Below, in pieces: positions 1 to 8,021 of a stretch of 64,000 bases of DNA; the stretch's first letter is position 1; each line of letters begins with the position of its first letter. The notes under the pieces are model-generated. The model was not told the origin of the DNA and ran no database searches. It saw only the letters and a program-made list of their open reading frames with translations. Source of the stretch: an uncultured Lachnospiraceae bacterium (lineage in GTDB: Bacteria > Bacillota > Clostridia > Lachnospirales > Lachnospiraceae). The stretch is taken from assembly GCA_910586015.1 (NCBI GenBank), contig CAJUGJ010000009.1, forward strand, positions 62,001 to 126,000, in the 5' to 3' direction. The position numbers and the translations under genes were made by a program.

Positions 1-146
1 ATTTTAAATGATTTTAAGTATTTCTTTAATACAATGAGCAACAAATATGTATCTTAAAAAAGAGCTTTGATACAGTATTTTATATATTACCATATAAAGG
101 TTCATAAGTCTATATCAAATCTCAATTATTTTGTGAACATATTTTT

Positions 147-266
147 TCATTTTCTGTCCAGCCACGAAAATAGAACAAGCATATTTATTAAGTTTATTAT
201 CCAAGTAAATACCTTCCAGACAAGAACCACAGGAAAGAACATAAGATATAGTAAAATTTTTAGCAT
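147..266 (-). CDS. small hydrophobic membrane peptide, unknown function
   Basis: This 39-codon frame starts at an ATG preceded by an excellent ribosome binding site (AAAGGAGGA, four bases before the ATG) and ends with TGA. The product begins MLKILLYLMFFPVVLVWKVF and is almost wholly hydrophobic, with one or two possible membrane helices and a short polar tail, LDRK. A vegetative-type promoter lies upstream on the same strand (308..336). It is divergent from the PadR gene. I do not recognise a family. The ribosome binding site, promoter and amphipathic composition argue that it is real, but no homologue could be checked. The longer plus-strand frame over the same bases lacks a ribosome binding site and is probably its shadow. 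Confidence 0.5.
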   Translation of the reverse strand: MLKILLYLMFFPVVLVWKVFTWIINLINMLVLFSWLDRK

Positions 267-307
267 AAATTCCTCCTTTTTTTTAGTATGCTTTTTTCTA
301 TATTCAT

Positions 308-336
308 ACTATACTACAAAAAAATTATTGCTGCAA
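308..336 (-). promoter_or_regulatory. predicted sigma-A promoter of the small membrane peptide
   Basis: On the minus strand TTGCAG (336..331) is followed after 17 bases by TATAGT (313..308). The predicted start of transcription lies about 35 bases before the ATG at 266. An inverted repeat TAGTATG...CATACTA lies just downstream of the -10 and could be an operator. This is motif reading only. Confidence 0.4.
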
Positions 337-390
337 TATAATACCACTTTTTGAAAATATAGAAATTAAGTAAAGTTTTTATTCGATCTC

Positions 391-419
391 TTGATTATAT
401 TCCACTTATGGAATATAAT
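391..419 (+). promoter_or_regulatory. padR promoter with a perfect palindrome as spacer (probable PadR operator)
   Basis: TTGATT (391-396), a 17-base spacer and TATAAT (414-419) form a near-consensus sigma-A promoter. The spacer is largely occupied by an 8+8 bp perfect inverted repeat, ATATTCCA-CTTA-TGGAATAT (397-416). A dimeric repressor bound there would cover both promoter elements. PadR regulators commonly repress their own operon, so autoregulation is the simple inference. Confidence 0.6.
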
Positions 420-453
420 TGGTATATAAAATAGGATGGGGAGATTGTATGTT

Positions 454-999
454 ATGTTAAAACATGGAATTTTAGGTCTACTTAACTATAGGAATATGAC
501 TGGATATGAGATAATGGGGATCTTTCGGGATTCTCTGAATTATTTCTGGAATGCGAAAACCAGTCAGATTTACAGAGAGTTACAAAACTTAGAGCAAAAA
601 AATTTGGTCAGTAAAACTGTTATTCCTCAGAATGGGAAGCCTGATAAAAATGTCTATTCTATTACATCAGCAGGAAGAATAGAACTACTTCAGTGGCTTT
701 CGGATGATGATTTGTGTTTGAGAGTCAAGATACCTATTTTGATGAAAGTCTTTTTTATGGGAGAAAGAAGTGTCGAAGAAAATATCCATTATTTTAAAAA
801 TGTAAAGGAAAGTTGTGAGTATTTCCTGAAAGCTCTGGAAGCTGTCCCTCAGTATATAGAAACCTATGGCAATAGAATAGGTCAAAGTGAAAAGGTGTAT
901 TACTGGCAGATGACGTTAGAATATGGGCGACGAAGTATACAAATGCAGATAGAATGGGCACAGGACTGTATACGTAGATTGGAGGAAAAAAAGATATGA
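454..999 (+). CDS. PadR family transcriptional regulator
   Basis: This is a winged-helix repressor of 181 residues. The N-terminal part (MLKHGILGLLNYRNMTGYEI) is the typical PadR start, followed by the recognition-helix region with SQIYRELQNLEQKNLV and the wing around GKPDKNVYSIT. The C-terminal half is a PadR_C-like dimerising helical domain. An upstream in-frame ATG at 436 would leave only about nine bases after the predicted transcription start and has no ribosome binding site. ATG 454 has GGGGAG ten bases upstream and matches the family's N-terminus. The stop overlaps the next gene by four bases (ATGA), so the two are co-translated. It probably controls that gene and itself through the palindrome in its promoter. 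The ligand is unknown. Confidence 0.85.
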   Translation: MLKHGILGLLNYRNMTGYEIMGIFRDSLNYFWNAKTSQIYRELQNLEQKNLVSKTVIPQNGKPDKNVYSITSAGRIELLQWLSDDDLCLRVKIPILMKVFFMGERSVEENIHYFKNVKESCEYFLKALEAVPQYIETYGNRIGQSEKVYYWQMTLEYGRRSIQMQIEWAQDCIRRLEEKKI

Positions 1000-2639
1000 A
1001 TATTTTGCTTATAAATGGCAGTCCCAAAGGCAGCAAAAGTAACACTTATCGACTGACAACTGCATTTTTAGATGGTATAAAGCAGGAACAACAGGATATT
1101 TGTATGAAAGAGCTATCAGTCAGTAGTATGAATATCAAACCATGTCTTGGCTGTTTTTCATGTTGGAATCGTACGCCTGGGCACTGCTGCATACAAGACG
1201 ATATGCCACAGGTTATTGAAGATATACTTTGGGCAGATATTACGATATGGAGTTTTCCACTTTATTATTTCACAGTACCCGGTTCGCTGAAAAATTTGAT
1301 AGATCGTCAACTTCCTATGTTACTGCCATTTATGGAGGAGAGAGAAGGACAGATCGGAAATGGAAATCATCCTTATAGGTATGATATGAGTGGAAAAAGT
1401 ACAGTTGTGATCTCTACTTGTGGCTTTTATACAGCCGAGGGAAATTATGATGGTATATACAGCCTTTTTAATCATCTCTGCGGTCAAGAAAATTATACGA
1501 CCATTTTCTGTGGTCAGGGAGAATTGTTTCATATTCCTGAGATGTCTACTCGTACTAATGAATATCTTTCATATGTAAAGCAGGCGGGGAAGGAGTACAT
1601 AAAATATGGTATTTCTAAAGAAACGAGAGAACTGCTTAATGAGCTCCTTATACCACGAGAAACCTTTGAAGCCTGTGCAGACGCAAGTTGGGGAATTGAA
1701 AAAAACATAACAGGCGAAAAAAGTTCTATCACGAAAAAGGAAACTGACACCCTAACCTTTACAAGACAAATGGCATCATTTTATAGTAAAGAGAATTATC
1801 CTGAAAAAGATATCGTGTTGGAAATGTGCTATACAGATGTTGGGGAAGTTTATCAAATTCTTTTAGATAAAGAGGGTAGTCATGTCTATACAGATGGTTC
1901 TTTAACGCCTACCACAAAAATCGAAACACCTGTAACTGTATGGCGTTCAATTGCATCAGGAGAAATTCGTGGTGACGAGGCGATGATGAAGGGGCTTTAT
2001 CGTGTTACAGGAGATTTCACTCTTATGCTGAAATGGGACACTTATTTTGGTGGTTCTCGACCACCGACTAAGTGTATTGAAGCTTCTAATGTTCAAAAGA
2101 AAACTAATATGAGTATTATGCTAATACCGTGGATAGTTTTATGGACAACTGCTGCGATAAACAAGCAGCTAGGCTGTTTTATTAGTATAGGTGTATGTGC
2201 TATTATCCCTCTTATTTTTTATCGAAATAAAAAAACAATATACGATATTCTAACAAATACCTTGGTAATTAGTATCTCTATTATTATGCTTACAGGTGTT
2301 TCAGAAAAGTCTATGTTGCCACTTTCCTATTTTATCTTTAGTGCTATGTGGATTATATCTTGTATTGGAAACTATATACCACTTACGGCAAATTATTCGA
2401 TGAACAGCTATGGTGGAAAGGATGCCTTAAAAAACGCTCTTTTTCTAAAAACCAATCGTATTTTAACTATGCTTTGGGGTATCCTCTATCTATTTACATC
2501 CATTTTTACTTGGTTTTTGATGCGAACCTCTGTAAGTAGTCTTGTAGGGCTTATTAACTCTTTATTCCCTATCTTTATGGGTCTTTTTACAATATGGTTT
2601 CAAAAATGGTATCCAGCGAAAGTAGCCAAAGGAAAGTAA
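996..2639 (+). CDS. flavodoxin-like NAD(P)H oxidoreductase fused to SCP2-like and membrane domains
   Basis: The protein has 547 residues in three parts. Residues 1-215 are an NADPH-dependent FMN reductase/flavodoxin-fold domain with the phosphate-binding loop GSPKGSKSNTYRL near residue 9 and a cysteine cluster (CLGCFSCW...GHCC) near 54-67. Such CxxC clusters occur in iron-sulfur flavoproteins, but metal binding here is a guess. Residues about 240-365 resemble an SCP2 sterol-carrier-type lipid-binding domain (TVWRSIASGEIRGDEAMMKG...). From about 373 to the end there are five or six hydrophobic segments. A membrane-anchored flavoenzyme acting on a lipophilic quinone or aromatic compound fits the architecture, but the substrate is unknown. 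It is translationally coupled to the PadR gene, which suggests an inducible response to such a compound. Confidence 0.7.
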   Translation: MNILLINGSPKGSKSNTYRLTTAFLDGIKQEQQDICMKELSVSSMNIKPCLGCFSCWNRTPGHCCIQDDMPQVIEDILWADITIWSFPLYYFTVPGSLKNLIDRQLPMLLPFMEEREGQIGNGNHPYRYDMSGKSTVVISTCGFYTAEGNYDGIYSLFNHLCGQENYTTIFCGQGELFHIPEMSTRTNEYLSYVKQAGKEYIKYGISKETRELLNELLIPRETFEACADASWGIEKNITGEKSSITKKETDTLTFTRQMASFYSKENYPEKDIVLEMCYTDVGEVYQILLDKEGSHVYTDGSLTPTTKIETPVTVWRSIASGEIRGDEAMMKGLYRVTGDFTLMLKWDTYFGGSRPPTKCIEASNVQKKTNMSIMLIPWIVLWTTAAINKQLGCFISIGVCAIIPLIFYRNKKTIYDILTNTLVISISIIMLTGVSEKSMLPLSYFIFSAMWIISCIGNYIPLTANYSMNSYGGKDALKNALFLKTNRILTMLWGILYLFTSIFTWFLMRTSVSSLVGLINSLFPIFMGLFTIWFQKWYPAKVAKGK

Positions 2640-2663
2640 AATTAACTTGAAACTGAAAACTAA

Positions 2664-2687
2664 ATAGCCGAGAGTATTCTCGGCTAT
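2664..2687 (+). terminator. hairpin between the convergent padR operon and thiN
   Basis: The inverted repeat ATAGCCGAGA / TCTCGGCTAT has a 10-bp perfect stem and four-base loop GTAT. It lies 25 bases after the oxidoreductase stop and 36 bases after the thiN stop on the other strand. The flanks are A/T rich without a strong T run next to the stem, so it may serve both strands weakly. Confidence 0.6.
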
Positions 2688-2722
2688 ATTCATAAAGATA
2701 TCTAATTTGTTTTTTATTGTGT

Positions 2723-3382
2723 TTAATCTCTCGCCTGTATAATCAGTAAAACTCCATTTTCTAATAAAATCTGTGCTTCTTGTGAAACAATTTCATTACT
2801 TACCCCTAAACTGCTTCCCTTTTCTAAAATAGTTTCATATAGCGGATATTTCATTCCTTTTAGGGTAACTCCTGTTACCCGATCTGTTAATGGCAGTAAT
2901 GATATATACGTTCCAAAACACATTTCTTTTTTTATAGAAATAGAATGATCGATTAAAAAAATTCGGTTATGCGTATCCCAAATTTCTCCATGTACTCCCT
3001 GTTGCATCATCCAATATAATAGATGAATGTTTACTATACTGTGATCAAAACGAATTCCTAGTGCCCCTAATAAAATAACTTCCTTCATTTGATATTTTAC
3101 AGCCAATCTTATAGCAATCTCTGTATCTGTAGCATCTTTTTCTGGAGGAAATTCGTGTATTTCTACCCCTTTTTTTTCTCTATAATATTTTATTAATTCA
3201 GGTTTTGCAGTATCGAAATCTCCCACTAATATATTCGGAATCTTTCCTACTAAATGTAAAGGCAACAGTCCATTATCCACAGCAATCACTATATCAAATA
3301 CTTCTTTTCGGAGTACACAAAGAAGTAGTGTTTTATCTATTTCTCCACCAGTTACAATGAGTGCTCGTTTGCTCTGCTCCAT
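2723..3382 (-). CDS. thiN: thiamine pyrophosphokinase
   Basis: The enzyme transfers pyrophosphate from ATP to thiamine, giving the cofactor thiamine diphosphate in the cytoplasm. The 219 residues are the normal length. The signatures are the N-terminal Rossmann-like part (ALIVTGGEID), VGDFDTAKPE near residue 52 and EKDATDTEIA near residue 80, where acidic residues bind magnesium-ATP. It is the last gene of the prkC-rsgA-rpe cluster. Its start directly abuts the rpe stop, so it is co-transcribed. The order rpe-thiN matches B. subtilis rpe-thiN (yloS). No TPP riboswitch was seen upstream. Confidence 0.9.
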   Translation of the reverse strand: MEQSKRALIVTGGEIDKTLLLCVLRKEVFDIVIAVDNGLLPLHLVGKIPNILVGDFDTAKPELIKYYREKKGVEIHEFPPEKDATDTEIAIRLAVKYQMKEVILLGALGIRFDHSIVNIHLLYWMMQQGVHGEIWDTHNRIFLIDHSISIKKEMCFGTYISLLPLTDRVTGVTLKGMKYPLYETILEKGSSLGVSNEIVSQEAQILLENGVLLIIQARD

Positions 3383-4057
3383 TTAACTGCCTTCTTTCAT
3401 TTCAAATAGTTCTCGAAATCCTTTTACATTCTCTTCAATATTTCCCTCAAAGACTGCTGTACCAGCAACAATAACATTTGCTCCAGCTTCTAAAATCTGT
3501 TCTACATTTTCTCTATTGACACCACCATCTACTTCAATATCTAAAGAAATTGCTCTTTCTTCACATATTTTTCGAAGTTGTTGTACCTTTCGGACTGTAG
3601 CCGGAATCATTTTTTGACCGCCATATCCGGGATTGACCAACATAATCAATACCATATCCAAATCTTCTATAATATATTCTAAGTCATTTAAAGGAGTCAT
3701 TGGATTTAGAGCAACACAGGCCTTTTTTCCATATTCCTTAATCCTATGAACTGTTCGATGTAAATGTGTACATGCTTCTGAATGTACTGTAATCATATCT
3801 GCTCCAGCTTGTACAAAATCTGACAATAGCCTCTCTGGTTCTTTTACCATCAAATGTACATCAAATGGAATTTTGGTAATAGTACGAATGGATGCAATAA
3901 CTGGAGTTCCAAAAGAAATACAAGGAACAAACATTCCATCCATTACATCAATATGAAGATAATCTGCCTTTCCCTTTTCTATCTGTTCAATACATTCTTT
4001 TAATCTTGAAAAATCTGCTGCAAGTAGTGATGGTGACAATTTGTACAAATTGTCCAC
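3383..4057 (-). CDS. rpe: ribulose-phosphate 3-epimerase
   Basis: The enzyme interconverts ribulose 5-phosphate and xylulose 5-phosphate in the pentose phosphate pathway. The 224-residue TIM barrel carries the family motifs LSPSLLAADF near the N-terminus, HIDVMDGMFVP (metal-binding His and Asp), VNPGYGGQ and, near the C-terminus, VDGGVN and AGTAVF for phosphate binding. It sits eight bases after rsgA and abuts thiN, in the conserved prkC-rsgA-rpe-thiN arrangement. Nothing is missing. Confidence 0.95.
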   Translation of the reverse strand: MDNLYKLSPSLLAADFSRLKECIEQIEKGKADYLHIDVMDGMFVPCISFGTPVIASIRTITKIPFDVHLMVKEPERLLSDFVQAGADMITVHSEACTHLHRTVHRIKEYGKKACVALNPMTPLNDLEYIIEDLDMVLIMLVNPGYGGQKMIPATVRKVQQLRKICEERAISLDIEVDGGVNRENVEQILEAGANVIVAGTAVFEGNIEENVKGFRELFEMKEGS

Positions 4058-4065
4058 CCCTTTCT

Positions 4066-4947
4066 CTAATATTTTCTCTTTGATTTTAGTTCCTCATAAA
4101 GTAGACGATACGTTTCATATCGTTCTAGATTTATTTTTCCTATAGCAACTGCCTCTTTTACAGCACATCCCGGTTCATTTAAGTGTACACAACCATTAAA
4201 TTTGCACTGTTCTTCCAATAACTGAAATTCTGCGTAATAATTTTTTAACTCTTTTTCCTGAATATCCTCAATAGATAAGGAACTAAATCCGGGAGTATCA
4301 AATAAATATGTTCCCTTCCAAAGCTCAATCAGTTGTGAATATCTTGTAGTATGTTTACCTCTTTGGATCTTTTCACTGAGTTTTCCTGTTTCCATTTTGG
4401 TTTTTTGTGAAAGTAAATTTACTATTGTAGATTTTCCTACTCCAGATGGTCCTGCTAATACAGTAATCCTATCTTGTAATTGACTTTGTAAAGACGAAAT
4501 TCCCTCATTTTGTGCTGCACATAAAAAGAGAACTTTACAACCACTTCGTTGATATCTGTCCTTTAGTAGTCTTTTTTTATCCTCAGAAATTAGATCTACT
4601 TTGTTAAAACAGATAATTGTTTCTATCTGTTGACATGCCATGACAATTAAAAACCGATCTAAAAGATTCAAATTTGGCTCTGGTGCAGCAGCGGCAAATA
4701 CTACCGCTGCCTGATCTATATTTGCTACTGCTGGACGGATAATTTCACTATGGCGAGGTTTTATTTCTACAATTAATCCAGTAAGCATAGTGGAATTTAA
4801 AATCTCTATTGATACAAGATCTCCCACTAGAGGTTTTATCTTTTGATTTCTAAAAATTCCTTTTGGTTTACATTCATATTGCTTTCCATCTTCTGCGAGA
4901 ATATCATAAACTCCCGCAACTCCTCTCATAATTCGTCCTTGCATCAA
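4066..4947 (-). CDS. rsgA: ribosome small subunit-dependent GTPase A
   Basis: This is a late 30S assembly GTPase. It has 293 residues with an N-terminal OB-fold and a circularly permuted GTPase domain, seen in the order G4 NKVD (about 116), G1 GPSGVGKST (about 167) and G3 DTPG (about 217). A C-terminal zinc knuckle follows, with Cys-Cys-His-Cys in EEQCKFNGCVHLNEPGC. That order is diagnostic of RsgA/YjeQ. The gene abuts the prkC stop. Its B. subtilis homologue (CpgA) is also next to prkC and has been described as a PrkC substrate, so a functional link is plausible here. Confidence 0.95.
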   Translation of the reverse strand: MMQGRIMRGVAGVYDILAEDGKQYECKPKGIFRNQKIKPLVGDLVSIEILNSTMLTGLIVEIKPRHSEIIRPAVANIDQAAVVFAAAAPEPNLNLLDRFLIVMACQQIETIICFNKVDLISEDKKRLLKDRYQRSGCKVLFLCAAQNEGISSLQSQLQDRITVLAGPSGVGKSTIVNLLSQKTKMETGKLSEKIQRGKHTTRYSQLIELWKGTYLFDTPGFSSLSIEDIQEKELKNYYAEFQLLEEQCKFNGCVHLNEPGCAVKEAVAIGKINLERYETYRLLYEELKSKRKY

Positions 4948-7167
4948 TTATTGTTCCCTCAATTCTACTGCATAACTATCTTTTAAGTCATTATCTACAT
5001 ATAAATGTACTGTTCCAATTCCTGCATATTCTCCGGTAAAATAAAAGGTTGGCATTGTAGTAAGATCTTCATAAGACATTGTTCTTTCTAAAACAGTCTT
5101 TGTAATTTCTCCTCCTCTTCCATCTTCCTGAACTAATTCTAATACAATAACGCCGGATTCTCCCTCTGAAAGTGGATTCTTTGTAATCTGTACACTTCCA
5201 GAATAAACTGGTCCTGTCTGTTCATTTGGATCTTGGGTTGGAGTTGGTATTGGAGTTGGGTCTTTTGTTGGCGTTGGAGTTGGTTCTTCTGTTGGTGTTG
5301 GTGTTGGAGTTGGTGATGGAGTCGATTCTGGACCAGTACTAATGGAAATATCGATCGTCACTCCAACCGCTACTTTTTGTCCTGCGGTTGTACTCTGATA
5401 ACAAATTTGATCCTCTGGATATGTTTCGCTTGAAGCATAACTTGGAGTTCCTAATTTTAACCCCACTTCCTCTAAAGCTAAAACTGCTTCCTCTTTTGTC
5501 TTACCAAGAAGCTTTGGAACTGTAGTAAGTGTCTTATCTGGTCCTAAGCTTACTACAATAATAATTTTTTCTCCTTCTAAAAGAGTTTCTCCTGCATCTG
5601 GTTCTGTGCGTATTACCATATTCTCTTCAAATTCATCGCTTGTTTCATAAGAAAATCCTACATCAAACATATTGCTAAGAATAGTCGCTGCTTTTTCTGC
5701 TGTATTTCCATGTGTAGGAGGAATTGTTTTTGGTTCTGGTCCAGCACTTAAAACTAAAGTTATTTTTGCATTTTGAACAATATGTGTTTCTGCCACAGGA
5801 TCTTGTCGAATAACATAGCCTTTTTTAAACTCCTTAGAATACTCTTCTGTACTATAATCAATCTGAAAATGTTCAGAAACTGCCATTAGAGATTCCCTTG
5901 CCTGTTCGATTGGCAGACCAACTACAGTAATCATCTCTTTTACTTCATTATCTCCATTTTGTTCTTCTGGGGTTGGCGTATTTTCTGGTGTCACCTGACC
6001 TGTAATAGATGGTGTTGGAGAGTTAATTGGATTTTGATTTTCTGAATTGTCTTTCATAAAATCAAATAGTCCAAAAAAGTTAGCAACCAGATATAAAATA
6101 GCGATTCCTAAGATTACTGCAATCGAAATTGTTCCTATCATCAAAAACTTTTCAGTCTTAGAACTATAACTATCTAATTCTTCCTCTATTTCTCTTTCTA
6201 CCTTTTTAGATGTATTTTCCTGTGTTTTATCATAATAAGTTACAGGAGTTTTAGCAGCACTTTTTATTGTATTCATCTCGTCATCTGTGATATGAATAGT
6301 TGGAGAATCATCCACTACACTACCTGACATAACCACAAAATCTCCATCTGGCTGTTGAATGGAACGTTTTAAATCCGCGATTAATTCAGAAGCAGATAAG
6401 TATCTCCGCTCTGGCTTTTTCTGCATACATTTTTGTACAATTTTCTCTACACTGATTGGAACAATAGGATTTAGTTCTCGAACTGGCACTGCTTCACTTT
6501 GAATATGTAGTAAAGCAACAGAAACTGTATTATCTCCTACAAATGGAACCTTTCCTGTCAGCATTTCATAAAGAGTTACACCAAGAGAATAAATATCACT
6601 TTTTTCATCACTATATCCACCTCTTGCCTGTTCTGGAGAAAGATAATGTACTGAACCAATCGCATTTTGTGTTACAGTATTTGAGGTTGCAGCTTTAGCA
6701 ATTCCAAAATCAGTTACCTTTACTTTGCCATCTCTGGAAATAATAATATTTTGTGGCTTAATATCGCGGTGAATAATATGGTTTTGGTGAGCAGCCTCCA
6801 TTCCTTGAGCAATCTGAATAGCAATTCCAACTGCTTCTTTTACTTCCAACTTCTCTTTTCTTTCAATAAATCGTTTTAACGTAATTCCCTCTACCAATTC
6901 CATTACGATATAATAAAGACCATCATCATCTCCAACATCATAGACATTTACAATATTGGGATGAGATAGTCCTGCAGCGGACTGGGCTTCTGCTCGAAAT
7001 TTTGCTACAAAATTTTTATCATTTGAATATTCTGGTTTTAAAATTTTAATTGCTACATAGCGGTTTAACCGATGGCATTTTGCTTTATACACATCTGCCA
7101 TACCACCAGAACCAACCTTATCCATAATTTCATATCTGTCACTAATAAACATTCCTGTTTTTATCAT
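4948..7167 (-). CDS. prkC: membrane Ser/Thr protein kinase with PASTA domains
   Basis: This Stk1/PknB-type receptor kinase has 739 residues. The cytoplasmic kinase domain shows the glycine loop GSGGMADVYKAK (about 19), the VAIK lysine, the catalytic loop HRDIKPQN (about 139), DFG (about 158) and SPEQ. A single membrane helix lies near 345-367 (MIGTISIAVILGIAILYLVA). Outside are three PASTA domains, about 411-620, that bind muropeptides in this family. A Thr/Pro linker (TPSPTPTPTPTEEPTP) and a final beta-rich domain of unknown role follow. The kinase senses cell-wall state and in spore formers helps germination and growth control. Its phosphatase gene lies 122 bases upstream on the same strand. 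The ribosome binding site (GGGAAAAAG) is weak, and a small frame overlaps the start. Confidence 0.95.
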   Translation of the reverse strand: MIKTGMFISDRYEIMDKVGSGGMADVYKAKCHRLNRYVAIKILKPEYSNDKNFVAKFRAEAQSAAGLSHPNIVNVYDVGDDDGLYYIVMELVEGITLKRFIERKEKLEVKEAVGIAIQIAQGMEAAHQNHIIHRDIKPQNIIISRDGKVKVTDFGIAKAATSNTVTQNAIGSVHYLSPEQARGGYSDEKSDIYSLGVTLYEMLTGKVPFVGDNTVSVALLHIQSEAVPVRELNPIVPISVEKIVQKCMQKKPERRYLSASELIADLKRSIQQPDGDFVVMSGSVVDDSPTIHITDDEMNTIKSAAKTPVTYYDKTQENTSKKVEREIEEELDSYSSKTEKFLMIGTISIAVILGIAILYLVANFFGLFDFMKDNSENQNPINSPTPSITGQVTPENTPTPEEQNGDNEVKEMITVVGLPIEQARESLMAVSEHFQIDYSTEEYSKEFKKGYVIRQDPVAETHIVQNAKITLVLSAGPEPKTIPPTHGNTAEKAATILSNMFDVGFSYETSDEFEENMVIRTEPDAGETLLEGEKIIIVVSLGPDKTLTTVPKLLGKTKEEAVLALEEVGLKLGTPSYASSETYPEDQICYQSTTAGQKVAVGVTIDISISTGPESTPSPTPTPTPTEEPTPTPTKDPTPIPTPTQDPNEQTGPVYSGSVQITKNPLSEGESGVIVLELVQEDGRGGEITKTVLERTMSYEDLTTMPTFYFTGEYAGIGTVHLYVDNDLKDSYAVELREQ

Positions 7168-7246
7168 TCTTTTTCCCGTGCAAGTCTGTAAAAATAAAGT
7201 AAACTCTTCCCTCTAAGGCATTTGAAAAGAAATCGGTATTAAGCAC
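7142..7246 (-). CDS. possible 34-residue leader peptide overlapping the prkC start
   Basis: In the stp-prkC gap a GTG at 7246 follows GGGAGG at short spacing. It opens a 34-codon frame that runs through the prkC start codon in another phase and stops at TAG just inside prkC. The start is VLNTDFFSNALEGRVYFIFT (V read as Met at the start). It resembles no family I know. It could couple translation into prkC, whose own ribosome binding site is weak, or it could be chance. Only its position and the ribosome binding site support it. Confidence 0.2.
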   Translation of the reverse strand: MLNTDFFSNALEGRVYFIFTDLHGKKNDKNRNVY

Positions 7247-7289
7247 GGTCCTCCCTTTCTATCAAAATCTACTGCCGTTTTTCCGGCTT

Positions 7290-8021
7290 TCAATTATCAC
7301 CATAGGCAATTAGTATAATAGAAATATTATCTTTTCCCCCATTTTCATTTGCACGAGATACTAACTGTTCTCCCGCTGTTTTTAAATCTTCTTTATATTC
7401 AGTTACAATTTGAAAAATTTCTGTATCATCTAACATATTAGACAAGCCATCTGAACACATTAATACCATATCTCCCGTTATAATTGGTACTTCAAAATAA
7501 TCTGCATTTACTAGATTGGTTCCTCCAAGTGCTCTTGTAATCACATTTTTATTTGGATGAAATCTTGCTTCCTCTCGTAAAAGCTCTCCTTTTCGTACCA
7601 TCTGTTCTACAAGAGAATGATCCTCTGTAATTTGATGTATCGTTTCTCTTAACAAATATAATCTACTATCTCCAATATTGGCAATATACAATATACTTTC
7701 TATAATTGATGCAAAAACAAAGGTAGTACCCATTCCTTCAAACTCGGGATGCCGACGTGCCTGTTCTAATAGAGCCTCATTTGTCTGAGTAATTGCTGTT
7801 TCTATTTTCCCAATATATGTCTTTTCTTTACTATTTTGTATTCTTTTTATAAATTCCTCTACACAAAATCGGGAAGCATAGTCACCTGCATTGTGTCCGC
7901 CCATTCCGTCTGCTACCAAAAACAGATTTGGAAATTCTCCAATTGCTGTTTCACTGCAAAACACATAGTCCTGATTCACATGTCTTTTCTGACCGACATC
8001 TGTAATTGAAAAGGCTTTCAC
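7290..8021 (-). CDS. stp: PP2C-type Ser/Thr protein phosphatase
   Basis: This is the partner phosphatase of the PASTA kinase; the B. subtilis homologue is PrpC. It is a metal-dependent PP2C enzyme of 243 residues with the canonical metal-binding motifs VADGMGGHNAGD (about 38), NIGDSRLYL (about 113), MCSDGLSNMLD (about 189) and ENGGKDNIS near the end. There is no membrane segment, so it acts in the cytoplasm on PrkC and its substrates. It abuts rlmN upstream and is followed by prkC on the same strand. Confidence 0.95.
   Translation of the reverse strand: MKAFSITDVGQKRHVNQDYVFCSETAIGEFPNLFLVADGMGGHNAGDYASRFCVEEFIKRIQNSKEKTYIGKIETAITQTNEALLEQARRHPEFEGMGTTFVFASIIESILYIANIGDSRLYLLRETIHQITEDHSLVEQMVRKGELLREEARFHPNKNVITRALGGTNLVNADYFEVPIITGDMVLMCSDGLSNMLDDTEIFQIVTEYKEDLKTAGEQLVSRANENGGKDNISIILIAYGDN

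Noticed and set aside
67..354. 95-codon plus-strand frame at the left end
   Set aside because: No ribosome binding site, AT-driven composition, and it overlaps the better-supported minus-strand small membrane peptide and its promoter.
3383..4057. TPP riboswitch for thiN
   Set aside because: thiN abuts rpe directly, so there is no room for one, and no THI-box pattern was seen before the operon.
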